Of a stretch of 64,000 nt of DNA, positions 37,875 through 46,716 are shown in pieces. Under the pieces are notes generated by a model. The model worked only from the letters and a program-made list of their open reading frames with translations. It ran no database searches and had not been told where the DNA came from. The translations under genes were made by a program, and so were the position numbers. Numbering within the stretch: position 1 is the stretch's first letter; the number at the start of each line of letters is the position of its first letter. The DNA comes from CAZWKQ01 sp964634005 (GTDB taxonomy: Bacteria > Bacteroidota > Bacteroidia > Bacteroidales > JACABE01): the NCBI GenBank assembly GCA_964634005.1, contig CAZWKQ010000001.1:1-64000 (forward strand), read 5' to 3'.

Positions 37875-39359
37875 ATGAATCAGATAAATAAAAAAATGTT
37901 GAATAAAGTAAGTGTATTTGCATTATTTATATTGCTTTTTATTTCCTGCAAAAACAAGGAAGTATCAAATACTACCGGATGGGAATACAATAATCCTGCC
38001 AACGGAGGTTTTGAAGTAGCTCCATTTACAGAACAGGAAACCGGACCCGGATTAGTATTTATCGAAGGTGGGACTTTTGTTATGGGTAGAACCGAGCAGG
38101 ATGTAATGTACGACTGGAATAACATTCCGCGTAGAGTTACAGTACGCTCATTTTATATGGACGAAACAGAAGTAAGAAACCTTGATTACCTTGAATATTT
38201 GTACTGGCTTGGCAGAGTTTACGGAACCGACTATCCTGAAGTTGTTCGTAAAGCACAACCCGATGAAAACGTATGGCGTGACAAATTATCTTATAACGAA
38301 CCATTGGTTGAAAATTATTTCCGTCATCCGGCATATAGAGATTACCCTGTTGTTGGTGTTACATGGCTGCAAGCAAATGACTACTGTGCATGGAGAACTA
38401 ACAGAGTAAACGAAAATATTTTAGTTGAAATGGGTATTCTTGACCTTGACCCTGATCAAACAAATGAAAATAATTTCAACACCGACGCATATCTTGCCGG
38501 ACAATATGAAGGATTAGTTAAACAAGACTTAACCGACCTTAATCCAAGAGGTTCAGGAACTCGTAAAGTAAGAATGGAAGATGGAATTTTACTGCCTAAA
38601 TACCGCTTACCAACCGAAGCTGAATGGGAATTTGCAGCATTAGGATTAATTGGAAATACTCTTTATGAAAGAGTTATTGAAAGAAGAATCTATCCATGGA
38701 ACGGTCATATCACACGTACTGACGATAAAAGAGCTTATGGTGAAATGGTTGCAAACTTCAAAAGAGGTAGAGGTGATTATATGGGAGTTGCCGGAAATTT
38801 GAACGATGCTGCCGATATTCCTGCACCTGTATTTGCATACTGGCCAAATGACTACGGTTTATACAATATGGCCGGAAACGTCGCTGAATGGGTACTCGAT
38901 GTTTACAGACCGCTTAACCTCGAAGATATGTCAGATTATAACCCTTTCAGAGGTAATGTTTACAAGAAAAAAGCTATTGACTCCGATGGTTTGATACGTG
39001 AAAAAGACAGCTTAGGAAATATAGTTTACGAAGATGTAACTGTTGAAGAAAATGTCAATAGAAGAAACTACAGAAAAGCTAATAATATTAATTATTTAGA
39101 TGGTGATTATGCTTCAGTTCTTACAGGCGATTGGCTTGCAGAACCCGAAGACAAAAATACAACAAAATTAATGTACGAATATGGCGCCTCTTCTCTTATA
39201 AACGATGAAACCAGAGTGTATAAAGGCGGCTCATGGAAAGATAGAGCTTACTATCTAAGCCCCGGAACAAGAAGATTCTTAGAACAAGATCAGGCTAACG
39301 ATTTCATAGGCTTCAGATGTGCTATGACACGCGTTGGCTCTCCTTACCAGGGTAGATAA
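37875..39359 (+). CDS. gldJ: GldJ-like T9SS/gliding lipoprotein
   Basis: The 494-residue protein has a lipoprotein signal with Cys near residue 25 (LLFISCKN) and a formylglycine-generating-enzyme-like domain: GGTFVMGRTEQ, MDETEVRN, RLPTEAEWEFAA, GNVAEWVLDVY, and a terminal GFRCAMTR. GldJ is needed for stable T9SS function in gliding Bacteroidota. GldK/PorK is related, but the TGWEYNNPANGG opening and the murF-side context favour GldJ. It is followed by a strong terminator. Confidence 0.88.
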   Translation: MNQINKKMLNKVSVFALFILLFISCKNKEVSNTTGWEYNNPANGGFEVAPFTEQETGPGLVFIEGGTFVMGRTEQDVMYDWNNIPRRVTVRSFYMDETEVRNLDYLEYLYWLGRVYGTDYPEVVRKAQPDENVWRDKLSYNEPLVENYFRHPAYRDYPVVGVTWLQANDYCAWRTNRVNENILVEMGILDLDPDQTNENNFNTDAYLAGQYEGLVKQDLTDLNPRGSGTRKVRMEDGILLPKYRLPTEAEWEFAALGLIGNTLYERVIERRIYPWNGHITRTDDKRAYGEMVANFKRGRGDYMGVAGNLNDAADIPAPVFAYWPNDYGLYNMAGNVAEWVLDVYRPLNLEDMSDYNPFRGNVYKKKAIDSDGLIREKDSLGNIVYEDVTVEENVNRRNYRKANNINYLDGDYASVLTGDWLAEPEDKNTTKLMYEYGASSLINDETRVYKGGSWKDRAYYLSPGTRRFLEQDQANDFIGFRCAMTRVGSPYQGR

Positions 39360-39380
39360 TAATCATTGATAATAATTCAA

Positions 39381-39411
39381 CCCCATTTACTTTGTGGTAA
39401 ATGGGGTTTTT
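39381..39411 (+). terminator. Intrinsic terminator after gldJ
   Basis: The perfect 10-bp stem CCCCATTTAC/GTAAATGGGG has a 6-base loop and is followed by five T. It ends gldJ transcription, and shows that the ATG at 39401 inside the stem is not the murF start. Confidence 0.93.
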
Positions 39412-39427
39412 ATTTAATAGTATTTTT

Positions 39428-40723
39428 ATGAATAACTCTATCGAACAAATTTATTCCATTTATAAAAAGTTTCCACAAATTTCAACGGACTCAAGAAATA
39501 TTAAACCTAATTCAATATTTTTTGCTATTAAAGGAGATAACTTCGACGGCAATTCATTTGCCGCTCAAGCATTAGAATCGGGAGCAAAATATGCTGTCGT
39601 TGATAACCCGGATTTCTGTCTAAATGATAATTGTATTTTAGTTGAAAATACTATAACTGCATTACAACAACTTGCTTTACTTCACAGAAAAACATTGAAA
39701 ATACCGATATTAGGAATTACCGGAAGCAATGGAAAAACAACTACAAAAGAACTTCTATTCTCAGTTGTGTCGAAAAAATTCAAAACATTGGCTACTACAG
39801 GCAATTTAAATAATCATATAGGAGTACCTCTTACCGTACTTTCAATCAAACCCGATCACGAATTTGCCATAATTGAAATGGGGGCAAATCATGTGGGAGA
39901 AATTGGAGAATTATGCAGTATAGCTCAACCTGATTTTGGCATAATTACAAACATTGGTAAAGCACATTTAGAAGGCTTCGGAGGGCCGGAAGGTGTTATT
40001 AAAACAAAAAATGACCTCTATCTTTCAATAAAACAAAATAACGGAACAGTCTTTGTAAATCATAATAACGACTTATTGATGCAATTAAGTAATGAAATTA
40101 AAAGATTTACTTATGGGAATAATAAAGAAGCCGATTACTATGGAGATGTTACCTTAAATAACCCTTTTCTCGAGATATCATTCACTTATAAAAATGACAC
40201 TTATAATATTAAATCAAAAATATTCGGGGCTTTTAACTTCGAAAATATTATGGCAGCTGTGTCTGTCGGACTTTATTTTGAAATTAATCCTAACCTGATT
40301 ATTAGTGCTATTGAAGAATATATTCCGTCGAATAACCGTTCACAACTTGTAAAAACTCAAAAGAATACAATAATACTCGATGCTTATAATGCAAATCCGA
40401 CGAGCATGAAAAATTCAATAGAAAATTTTGTTAATCAATCATTCGATAAAAAAGTACTTATATTGGGAGATATGCTCGAATTGGGCGAATATAGCGGCGA
40501 AGAACATAAAAATATCATTAATCTCATCAAGAACCTGAAGCTTTATAAAACCATATTAGTCGGAAACGAATTTTATAAACAAAAGTCAAATGAAAATATT
40601 GATTATTTCATTAATTTAGAGGATGTTATTTCATTTTTAAAGCAATTGGATATTAATAATGCCCACATTTTGCTGAAAGGATCAAGAAAAATCGGACTGG
40701 AAAAATTACTGCCTTATTTATAA
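39428..40723 (+). CDS. murF: UDP-MurNAc-tripeptide--D-alanyl-D-alanine ligase MurF
   Basis: From ATG at 39428 the product has 431 residues. It has the Mur ligase layout: an N-terminal UDP-binding domain (STDSRNIKPNSIFFAIKG), ATP loop GITGSNGKTTTKE near residue 98, EMGANHVGEIGEL and a C-terminal domain with DAYNANPTSMKNSI. MurF completes the peptidoglycan precursor in the cytoplasm. The earlier ATG at 39401 is in the gldJ terminator. It runs into anmK with 3 bases between. Confidence 0.94.
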   Translation: MNNSIEQIYSIYKKFPQISTDSRNIKPNSIFFAIKGDNFDGNSFAAQALESGAKYAVVDNPDFCLNDNCILVENTITALQQLALLHRKTLKIPILGITGSNGKTTTKELLFSVVSKKFKTLATTGNLNNHIGVPLTVLSIKPDHEFAIIEMGANHVGEIGELCSIAQPDFGIITNIGKAHLEGFGGPEGVIKTKNDLYLSIKQNNGTVFVNHNNDLLMQLSNEIKRFTYGNNKEADYYGDVTLNNPFLEISFTYKNDTYNIKSKIFGAFNFENIMAAVSVGLYFEINPNLIISAIEEYIPSNNRSQLVKTQKNTIILDAYNANPTSMKNSIENFVNQSFDKKVLILGDMLELGEYSGEEHKNIINLIKNLKLYKTILVGNEFYKQKSNENIDYFINLEDVISFLKQLDINNAHILLKGSRKIGLEKLLPYL

Positions 40724-40726
40724 ATT

Positions 40727-41794
40727 ATGGGTAAAACAAAATATAGCGTAATAGGCGTAATGTCAGGGACTTCGCTCGATGGCTTGGATATAGCATATTG
40801 TATTTTTGAAAAAAAAGATGAAAAATGGGATTTTAAAATCAAATATGCCGAAACTGCAGAATATCCTGAATATTGGATAAATAAACTTAAATCGGCTCCA
40901 AGATTAAGCGGTTACGAATTAAGTTTACTAAACAACGAATATGGATATTACATCGGAGAACAGGTAAGAGACTTTATATTAAAAAATAAAGTTGAAGTTG
41001 ATTTTATTTCTTCACATGGGCATACTGTTTTTCATCAGCCGCAAAAAAGGATGACACTTCAGATAGGCAGCGGGGCGTGTATTTCGGCAGTCACAGGACT
41101 CGATGTTATAAACGATTTCAGAATTATGGACGTTGCCTCAGGCGGACAGGGCGCACCTCTGGTTCCAATAGGAGATAAATTGCTTTTTAGCAGTTATAAC
41201 TATTGTATTAATCTTGGCGGTATTGCGAATATTTCTTTTGATATTAATGATAAAAGAATTGCATTTGATATTTGCCCTGTAAATATGGCAATTAATTTTT
41301 TTGCCGATAAAATTGGATTAAAGTATGATAAAGACGGAAAATCAGCATCGGAAGGAAAAATAAATTTCGAATTGCTCGACAATCTTAATAGTATTGATTA
41401 CTACCATCAAAGCTACCCAAAATCGCTCGGTAAAGAATTTTTTGAAAGCAAATTTTTGCCTGTAGTTCAAAAATATAATATCGATATAAAAGATATTTTA
41501 AGAACCATAACCGAACATATAGCCATTCAAATTTCAGAAGTAATTGACTTGAAAGGAAACAATAAATTACTTTTTACGGGAGGCGGTTCACACAACAAGT
41601 TTTTAATGCAAAGGATTTCAGAAAAATTGAATATTGAAATTGAAAAGCAGGATGATTTAATCATCGATTTTAAGGAAGCTTTAATCTTTGCCTTTTTAGG
41701 AGTGTTATTTACAAGAAATGAAACTAATTGTTTATCAACGGTTACAGGTGCAAATAAAGATACAATAGGAGGTGTTCTTCATAAAAATTATTGA
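40727..41794 (+). CDS. anmK: Anhydro-N-acetylmuramic acid kinase
   Basis: The 355-residue protein begins with the phosphate-binding GVMSGTSLDGLD and has SSHGHTVFHQP, INLGGIANIS and LLFTGGGSHN, all characteristic of AnmK. The enzyme opens and phosphorylates anhydro-MurNAc during cell-wall recycling. It follows murF by 3 bases, a sensible cell-wall pair. Confidence 0.95.
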   Translation: MGKTKYSVIGVMSGTSLDGLDIAYCIFEKKDEKWDFKIKYAETAEYPEYWINKLKSAPRLSGYELSLLNNEYGYYIGEQVRDFILKNKVEVDFISSHGHTVFHQPQKRMTLQIGSGACISAVTGLDVINDFRIMDVASGGQGAPLVPIGDKLLFSSYNYCINLGGIANISFDINDKRIAFDICPVNMAINFFADKIGLKYDKDGKSASEGKINFELLDNLNSIDYYHQSYPKSLGKEFFESKFLPVVQKYNIDIKDILRTITEHIAIQISEVIDLKGNNKLLFTGGGSHNKFLMQRISEKLNIEIEKQDDLIIDFKEALIFAFLGVLFTRNETNCLSTVTGANKDTIGGVLHKNY

Positions 41795-41796
41795 TA

Positions 41797-41824
41797 TTGT
41801 TTTAATCTAATTTTAATATCTTTG
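41797..41824 (+). promoter_or_regulatory. nhaD promoter
   Basis: TTG at 41797-41799, 17 bases, then TATCTTTG at 41817-41824 makes a good Bacteroidota promoter. The -7 element lies 68 bases before the nhaD ATG, leaving a long AT-rich 5' leader. Confidence 0.6.
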
Positions 41825-41892
41825 CCAAAATTAAAAAAAGACAATTTCTTTCTTAATAATCTTATTATTTATAATTTATTAAATCAATTAAA

Positions 41893-43332
41893 ATGAAAAA
41901 ATTACTTAATCTAAAGTTTTTGTTTATTGTAATGGCAACGTTAGTACCGTTGTTTGCATTTTCGCAACATTCTGCAGGAGAAGCTCCTTCAATAGGAGGA
42001 ATTAGAATTGAATTTATACTTTTTGGACTCACATTATTGGGAGTTGCATTATTCCATCATCACACACTTAAAGTAGCACTTACAGGTTTAACTGTTATAC
42101 TTTTATTCAAATTTATTTTTGCAGACGGATTCAATTTATTTCACCATATTTTTGGCAAAGTTGACGGTTTTTTTAACGGAGAAAATCCGTTTATAAAACA
42201 AATTATCGATAAAGAAGCACGACAGGGAGAATGGCCGATTTTGCTTAATTTGTTCGGTTTATTAATTGGTTTTGCCGTTCTGGCAAAGCATTTCGAAGAA
42301 TCGGGAGTTCCCGATATATTACCAAAATATCTACCTGACGACTGGAAAGGTCCATTTGTACTGTTATTTTTCGTTTTTATACTATCTACTTTCCTCGATA
42401 ATATTGCTGCAGCAATGATAGGAGGCACTGTTGCACTTGTAATATTCAAGAATAAAGTACATATAGGATATATTGCAGCAATAGTAGCTGCAAGTAATGC
42501 CGGTGGAGCAGGAAGTGTAGTAGGTGATACCACAACAACAATGATGTGGATTGACGGAGTGTCAGCTTTAAATGTTTTACATGCTTTTGTTGCTTCTTTT
42601 GTGGCATTTTTGATTTTTGCATTCTATGCTTCATTCCAACAAGATAAAAAACAAAGAATTCAAAAAGATGTTAAACCCGGAGTAAAAATTGACATTGCAA
42701 GACTTCTGATTGTAGCAATGATTTTAGCAATGACTATTCTGACAAATATACTGTTCGATTTCCCTGCACTTGGGGTTTGGATTGCAATACTTATTGGTGC
42801 AATTTTCAGAAAAACTCCTTGGAAAGAAGCCAAAGAAGCTCTCGGAGGCTCGGTATTTTTATTATCATTGGTTACATGTGCCTCAATGATGCCCGTTGAA
42901 GAATTACCTGACGCATCATGGCAAACTTCTCTTTCATTAGGCTTCATCTCAGCAGTTTTTGATAATATACCTTTAACAAAATTAGCATTAGATCAAGGAC
43001 ATTATGATTGGGGTATGCTTGCATACGCCGTTGGTTTCGGAGGATCAATGGTTTGGTTTGGCTCTTCTGCCGGAGTTGCTATTACAAATAAGTTTCACGA
43101 AGCCCGAAATGTAGGGTTATGGATTAGAAAAGGTTGGCACGTAATGATTGCTTATGTTATTGGCTTTTTTGCTTTATATTTGCTTATGGGATGGGAACCT
43201 GCCGATAACAAACAGCATACCGAGCCTCCAATTAACTGTAAAGCCGACAAGTGTAAGGCAAGAGACGATGCACAAGCTAAGCTTTTATTTGAACAAGAGA
43301 AAATGAAATCACAAATAAATCCGACAAATTAA
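41893..43332 (+). CDS. nhaD: Na+/H+ antiporter NhaD
   Basis: The 479-residue membrane protein belongs to the ion transporter group of arsenite/citrate permeases. The GGAGSVVGDTTTTMMW segment and DNIAAAMIGGT and DNIPLTKLALDQG repeats are typical of NhaD. An N-terminal segment ending FAFSQH looks like a cleavable signal, and the C terminus is a charged tail with CKADKCKARDDA. It would exchange sodium or lithium for protons at alkaline pH. A strong terminator follows. Confidence 0.92.
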   Translation: MKKLLNLKFLFIVMATLVPLFAFSQHSAGEAPSIGGIRIEFILFGLTLLGVALFHHHTLKVALTGLTVILLFKFIFADGFNLFHHIFGKVDGFFNGENPFIKQIIDKEARQGEWPILLNLFGLLIGFAVLAKHFEESGVPDILPKYLPDDWKGPFVLLFFVFILSTFLDNIAAAMIGGTVALVIFKNKVHIGYIAAIVAASNAGGAGSVVGDTTTTMMWIDGVSALNVLHAFVASFVAFLIFAFYASFQQDKKQRIQKDVKPGVKIDIARLLIVAMILAMTILTNILFDFPALGVWIAILIGAIFRKTPWKEAKEALGGSVFLLSLVTCASMMPVEELPDASWQTSLSLGFISAVFDNIPLTKLALDQGHYDWGMLAYAVGFGGSMVWFGSSAGVAITNKFHEARNVGLWIRKGWHVMIAYVIGFFALYLLMGWEPADNKQHTEPPINCKADKCKARDDAQAKLLFEQEKMKSQINPTN

Positions 43333-43341
43333 AAATAAGAA

Positions 43342-43379
43342 AAGAGGCTCTAAGTAAAACTTGAGCCTCTTTTTTTTAT
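43342..43379 (+). terminator. Intrinsic terminator after nhaD
   Basis: A stem AAGAGGCTC/GAGCCTCTT, with further AAGT/ACTT pairing in the loop, is followed by eight T. It is strong and begins 9 bases after the stop codon. Confidence 0.93.
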
Positions 43380-43492
43380 GTAATAATAATCATACATAAA
43401 GCGTTATTATTAACAAACAAATGTTTATAAAATAATATTTAAAAAAAATCCAAGTTCTCAAAAAAACTTAATTTTACTAAAAAATTATTAAT

Positions 43493-44221
43493 ATGGGAAT
43501 TTTATTGCAAATTACACAAGTAGCTGCAAATGCGGCTGACACTATGAATCAGGCGATTCAGCAAACTGTTAATTCAAATGCGGTACAGCCGACTGAACAA
43601 ACTTTTTCTATTATTAATTTAGCTTTAAAAGGCGGTTGGATAATGTTACCTATACTTGCATTGTCTATAATTGCCATTTATATTTTTGTCGAACGTTATA
43701 TTGCCATAAATAAAGCTTCAGTCGAAGATGCTAATTTTATGAACAATATACGCGATTTTATACATAACGACCGTTTGGATTCGGCATTAGCACTATGTAA
43801 AAATAATAATTCTCCTATTGCAAGAATGATTGAAAAAGGCTTATCACGCATCGGAAAACCATTAAACGATATAAATGCAGCAATTGAAAATGTAGGTAAG
43901 CTGGAAGTTTCTCGTCTCGAGAAAAATATTGCATGGTTATCTACTGCTGCCGGAGCTGCACCTATGATGGGTTTCCTCGGAACTGTTACCGGTATGGTGA
44001 GAGCTTTTTATGATATGTCAGTTGCAGGGAATAATATTGATATTCAACTTCTTTCGAGCGGTATTTACGAGGCAATGGTTACAACTGTTGCCGGACTTAT
44101 AGTCGGGATAATTGCTTATATTTGCTATAATGTTTTGGTTGCACGTATTGAAAAATTAGTTTTTACTCTTGAGGCTCGAGCAACCGAATTTATGGATCTT
44201 CTTTATGAACCTGCATCATAA
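43493..44221 (+). CDS. exbB: ExbB/TolQ-family proton channel subunit
   Basis: The 242-residue protein has a long N-terminal leader, a first helix (WIMLPILALSIIAIYIFVERY) and the two C-terminal membrane helices of the MotA/TolQ/ExbB domain (AAGAAPMMGFLGTVTGMVRAF; MVTTVAGLIVGIIAYICYNVL). Together with ExbD it uses the proton gradient to drive TonB. It is first in an exbB-exbD-tonB operon. Confidence 0.93.
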   Translation: MGILLQITQVAANAADTMNQAIQQTVNSNAVQPTEQTFSIINLALKGGWIMLPILALSIIAIYIFVERYIAINKASVEDANFMNNIRDFIHNDRLDSALALCKNNNSPIARMIEKGLSRIGKPLNDINAAIENVGKLEVSRLEKNIAWLSTAAGAAPMMGFLGTVTGMVRAFYDMSVAGNNIDIQLLSSGIYEAMVTTVAGLIVGIIAYICYNVLVARIEKLVFTLEARATEFMDLLYEPAS

Positions 44222-44242
44222 AAATATATAAACGAATTATTT

Positions 44243-44656
44243 ATGTCAATAAAAACAAGAAATAAACAAAGCGCTCAGTTCAGTACAGCATCTATGTCTG
44301 ACTTGGTATTTTTGCTGCTTATATTTTTTATGATTACTTCTACATTGGTTAGTCCAAATGCAGTAAAACTACTTCTTCCAAACAGTACAAGCAAGACTAT
44401 GGCAAAACAAAGTGTTACTGTTTATATTAACGACAAAACTCAGTTTTTTGTTGAAGAAACACCTTCGAGTGTTGAATCGTTGGAAAATACTTTGGGACAA
44501 AAATTGGCAGGACAAACAGAGGCCACTGTCGTATTAAGAGCCGATAAAATTGTTCCGGTTCAATATGTTGTTAATGTTATTGATGCTGTTAACGGAATAA
44601 ATAATAAATACCAAACAAAGCATAAAGTAATATTAGCCACTGCACCAAAAAAATAA
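44243..44656 (+). CDS. exbD: ExbD/TolR-family subunit
   Basis: The 137-residue protein has one membrane helix near the start, STASMSDLVFLLLIFFM, with the conserved Asp of ExbD, and a periplasmic domain ending in GINNKYQTKHKVILAT. It works with ExbB; the operon order and 21-base spacing support this. Confidence 0.93.
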   Translation: MSIKTRNKQSAQFSTASMSDLVFLLLIFFMITSTLVSPNAVKLLLPNSTSKTMAKQSVTVYINDKTQFFVEETPSSVESLENTLGQKLAGQTEATVVLRADKIVPVQYVVNVIDAVNGINNKYQTKHKVILATAPKK

Positions 44657-44660
44657 AATA

Positions 44661-45422
44661 ATGGAAGAGAAGAAAAACAAAATAATAGGAATTATAGTTA
44701 CTATTTCTTTTCATATAGTACTACTTATTTTCTGCATTTTGTTTGGATTTACCACACCTTTACCATTACCCGAAGAACAAGGAGTTGAAGTTAATTTAGG
44801 CAATAGCGAAGAAGGCACGGGTGACATTCAACCCGAAAATTTAACTCAAAACGTATCCGGTACAGTTGTACCTAAAAATTATACACCTAACAATTATGTC
44901 GATCAGGTAAACGAAGAAAGCGTTAATCTGAATCATAAAAATAAAAATGAAAAAGTAAATCAAAAGCCTAAAGAAACTAAAGAAGAAATAAAAGAAGAAA
45001 ACAAAATAAATCAATTGGCACTTTTTCAAGGGAATAGAAATAAAGCAGGAGGTAGCGAAGGAAATAGCGGGAAACCCGGAGACCAAGGTAACCCATTGGG
45101 AAATCCAAACGCTGATAATTACCAAGGTAATCCCGGAAGCGGAGGAGGGCCTTCATTTTCACTCAAAGGTCGTACAGCGAAACTTTTGCCTAAACCTGAT
45201 TATAACTCAAATGAACAAGGAACTGTAGTTGTAAAAATATGGGTTAATAATAACGGTGAAGTAACACGGGTAGAAGCAGGGCAAAGAGGAACAACAACTT
45301 CTGACAGAACTTTATGGAAATTGGCCGAAAGTGCTGCACTAAAAGCACGTTTCAGCCCCGATTCAGACGCACCGGAAGATCAAACCGGTACTATAACTTA
45401 TAGATTTATCCGCTTAAACTAA
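44661..45422 (+). CDS. tonB: TonB-like energy transducer
   Basis: The 253-residue protein has an N-terminal membrane helix with the conserved Ser-Phe-His (IVTISFHIVLLIFCILF), a charged and glycine-rich linker instead of the usual proline-rich one (EEIKEENK and then GGSEGNSGKPGDQG), and a C-terminal TonB domain (GTVVVKIWVNNNGEVTRV). It would couple ExbB-ExbD to outer-membrane transporters. The stretched, non-proline linker is unusual but not unique. Confidence 0.88.
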   Translation: MEEKKNKIIGIIVTISFHIVLLIFCILFGFTTPLPLPEEQGVEVNLGNSEEGTGDIQPENLTQNVSGTVVPKNYTPNNYVDQVNEESVNLNHKNKNEKVNQKPKETKEEIKEENKINQLALFQGNRNKAGGSEGNSGKPGDQGNPLGNPNADNYQGNPGSGGGPSFSLKGRTAKLLPKPDYNSNEQGTVVVKIWVNNNGEVTRVEAGQRGTTTSDRTLWKLAESAALKARFSPDSDAPEDQTGTITYRFIRLN

Positions 45423-45424
45423 TC

Positions 45425-46714
45425 ATGAACAATTATAAAAAAGCCCTTGGTTATATGTATAACCAATTACCTATGTTTCATCGCATAGGTGCAGCTGCCT
45501 ACAAGGCAAACCTGAACAATACAATAAAAATTTTAGACCTTCTGGATAATCCTCAAAACAAATTTAAATCAATACATATTGCCGGTACAAACGGAAAAGG
45601 TTCTGTTTCTCACTATTTAGCCTCAATATTTCAGGAAGCAGGTTATAAAACTGCACTTTATACTTCGCCTCATCTAAAAGATTTCAGAGAAAGAATTAAA
45701 ATAGACGGGATTCCTATTCCCAAAAAACATGTTTATTCTTTTATTTTCAAATACTTAGATGAATTTGAAAAAATAAAACCATCATTCTTCGAAATGACTG
45801 TAGGCTTAGCTTTCGACTTTTTTGCAAAAGAAAAGGTCGATATTGCTATAATAGAAACCGGACTGGGAGGGCGACTCGATTCAACAAATCTTATTGATCC
45901 CGAATTAAGCATAATTACTAATATTGGATTCGACCATACTCAATTTCTGGGCGACACACTCGATAAAATTGCTTTTGAAAAAGCAGGTATTATTAAACCC
46001 AAAAAGCCTGTTATCATTGGTGAAACTTTAAATGAAACAAAAAAGGTTTTTATCGATAAATCAACAGAATTAGACGCTCCTATTATCTTTGCTGAAGATA
46101 GTTTCAAAGTAAAAAGTTATAGATTAAAGAAATCTTATCTTAACTTAATAGTTAATAGAATAGCTGACGATAAAAACATAAAAATTAATTCAGGCCTAAC
46201 AGGTTTATATCAGATTAAAAATATCAAAACTGTATTGACTGCTGCAGAGACTGCCAAGGCTTTAGGATATCCGTTAAAAAATAAACATGTTAGAAATGGG
46301 ATTAAAAATGTCGTAAAAAATACCGGTTTAATGGGTCGTTGGCAGGTTTTATCAAAAAATCCTCTGACAATTTGCGATACAGGTCATAATGAAGACGGCA
46401 TCAAATATATTTTGAATCAACTGGAATTATTGAAATACAAAAAGTTACATTTTGTACTTGGGATGGTTAATGATAAAGATATAGATAAGATTTTGGATTT
46501 ATTGCCTAAAAATGCTGTTTATTATTTTTGCAAAGCAAATATTCCAAGGGGTTTAGATGCCGATTTACTTTCTGAAATTGCAATTTCAAAAGGCTTGAGA
46601 GGTAAAATTTACAAATCGGTAAAATCAGCATTAAAAGCAGCTAAGAAGGAAGCCCAAAAGGATGATTTAATATTTATTGGCGGAAGCACATTTATAGTTG
46701 CAGAAGTTTTATAA
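45425..46714 (+). CDS. folC: Folylpolyglutamate/dihydrofolate synthase FolC
   Basis: The 429-residue protein has the Mur-ligase-like ATP motif HIAGTNGKGSVSHY near residue 54, ETGLGGRLDSTN, and a C-terminal domain with DTGHNEDGIKYIL. FolC attaches glutamate to folates. It follows tonB by 2 bases and ends 2 bases before the converging GatE-like gene. Confidence 0.93.
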   Translation: MNNYKKALGYMYNQLPMFHRIGAAAYKANLNNTIKILDLLDNPQNKFKSIHIAGTNGKGSVSHYLASIFQEAGYKTALYTSPHLKDFRERIKIDGIPIPKKHVYSFIFKYLDEFEKIKPSFFEMTVGLAFDFFAKEKVDIAIIETGLGGRLDSTNLIDPELSIITNIGFDHTQFLGDTLDKIAFEKAGIIKPKKPVIIGETLNETKKVFIDKSTELDAPIIFAEDSFKVKSYRLKKSYLNLIVNRIADDKNIKINSGLTGLYQIKNIKTVLTAAETAKALGYPLKNKHVRNGIKNVVKNTGLMGRWQVLSKNPLTICDTGHNEDGIKYILNQLELLKYKKLHFVLGMVNDKDIDKILDLLPKNAVYYFCKANIPRGLDADLLSEIAISKGLRGKIYKSVKSALKAAKKEAQKDDLIFIGGSTFIVAEVL

Positions 46715-46716
46715 CG

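Noticed and set aside
39401..39427. Upstream ATG of murF
   Set aside because: It lies in the right arm of the gldJ terminator, and the preceding peptide is not part of the MurF fold.
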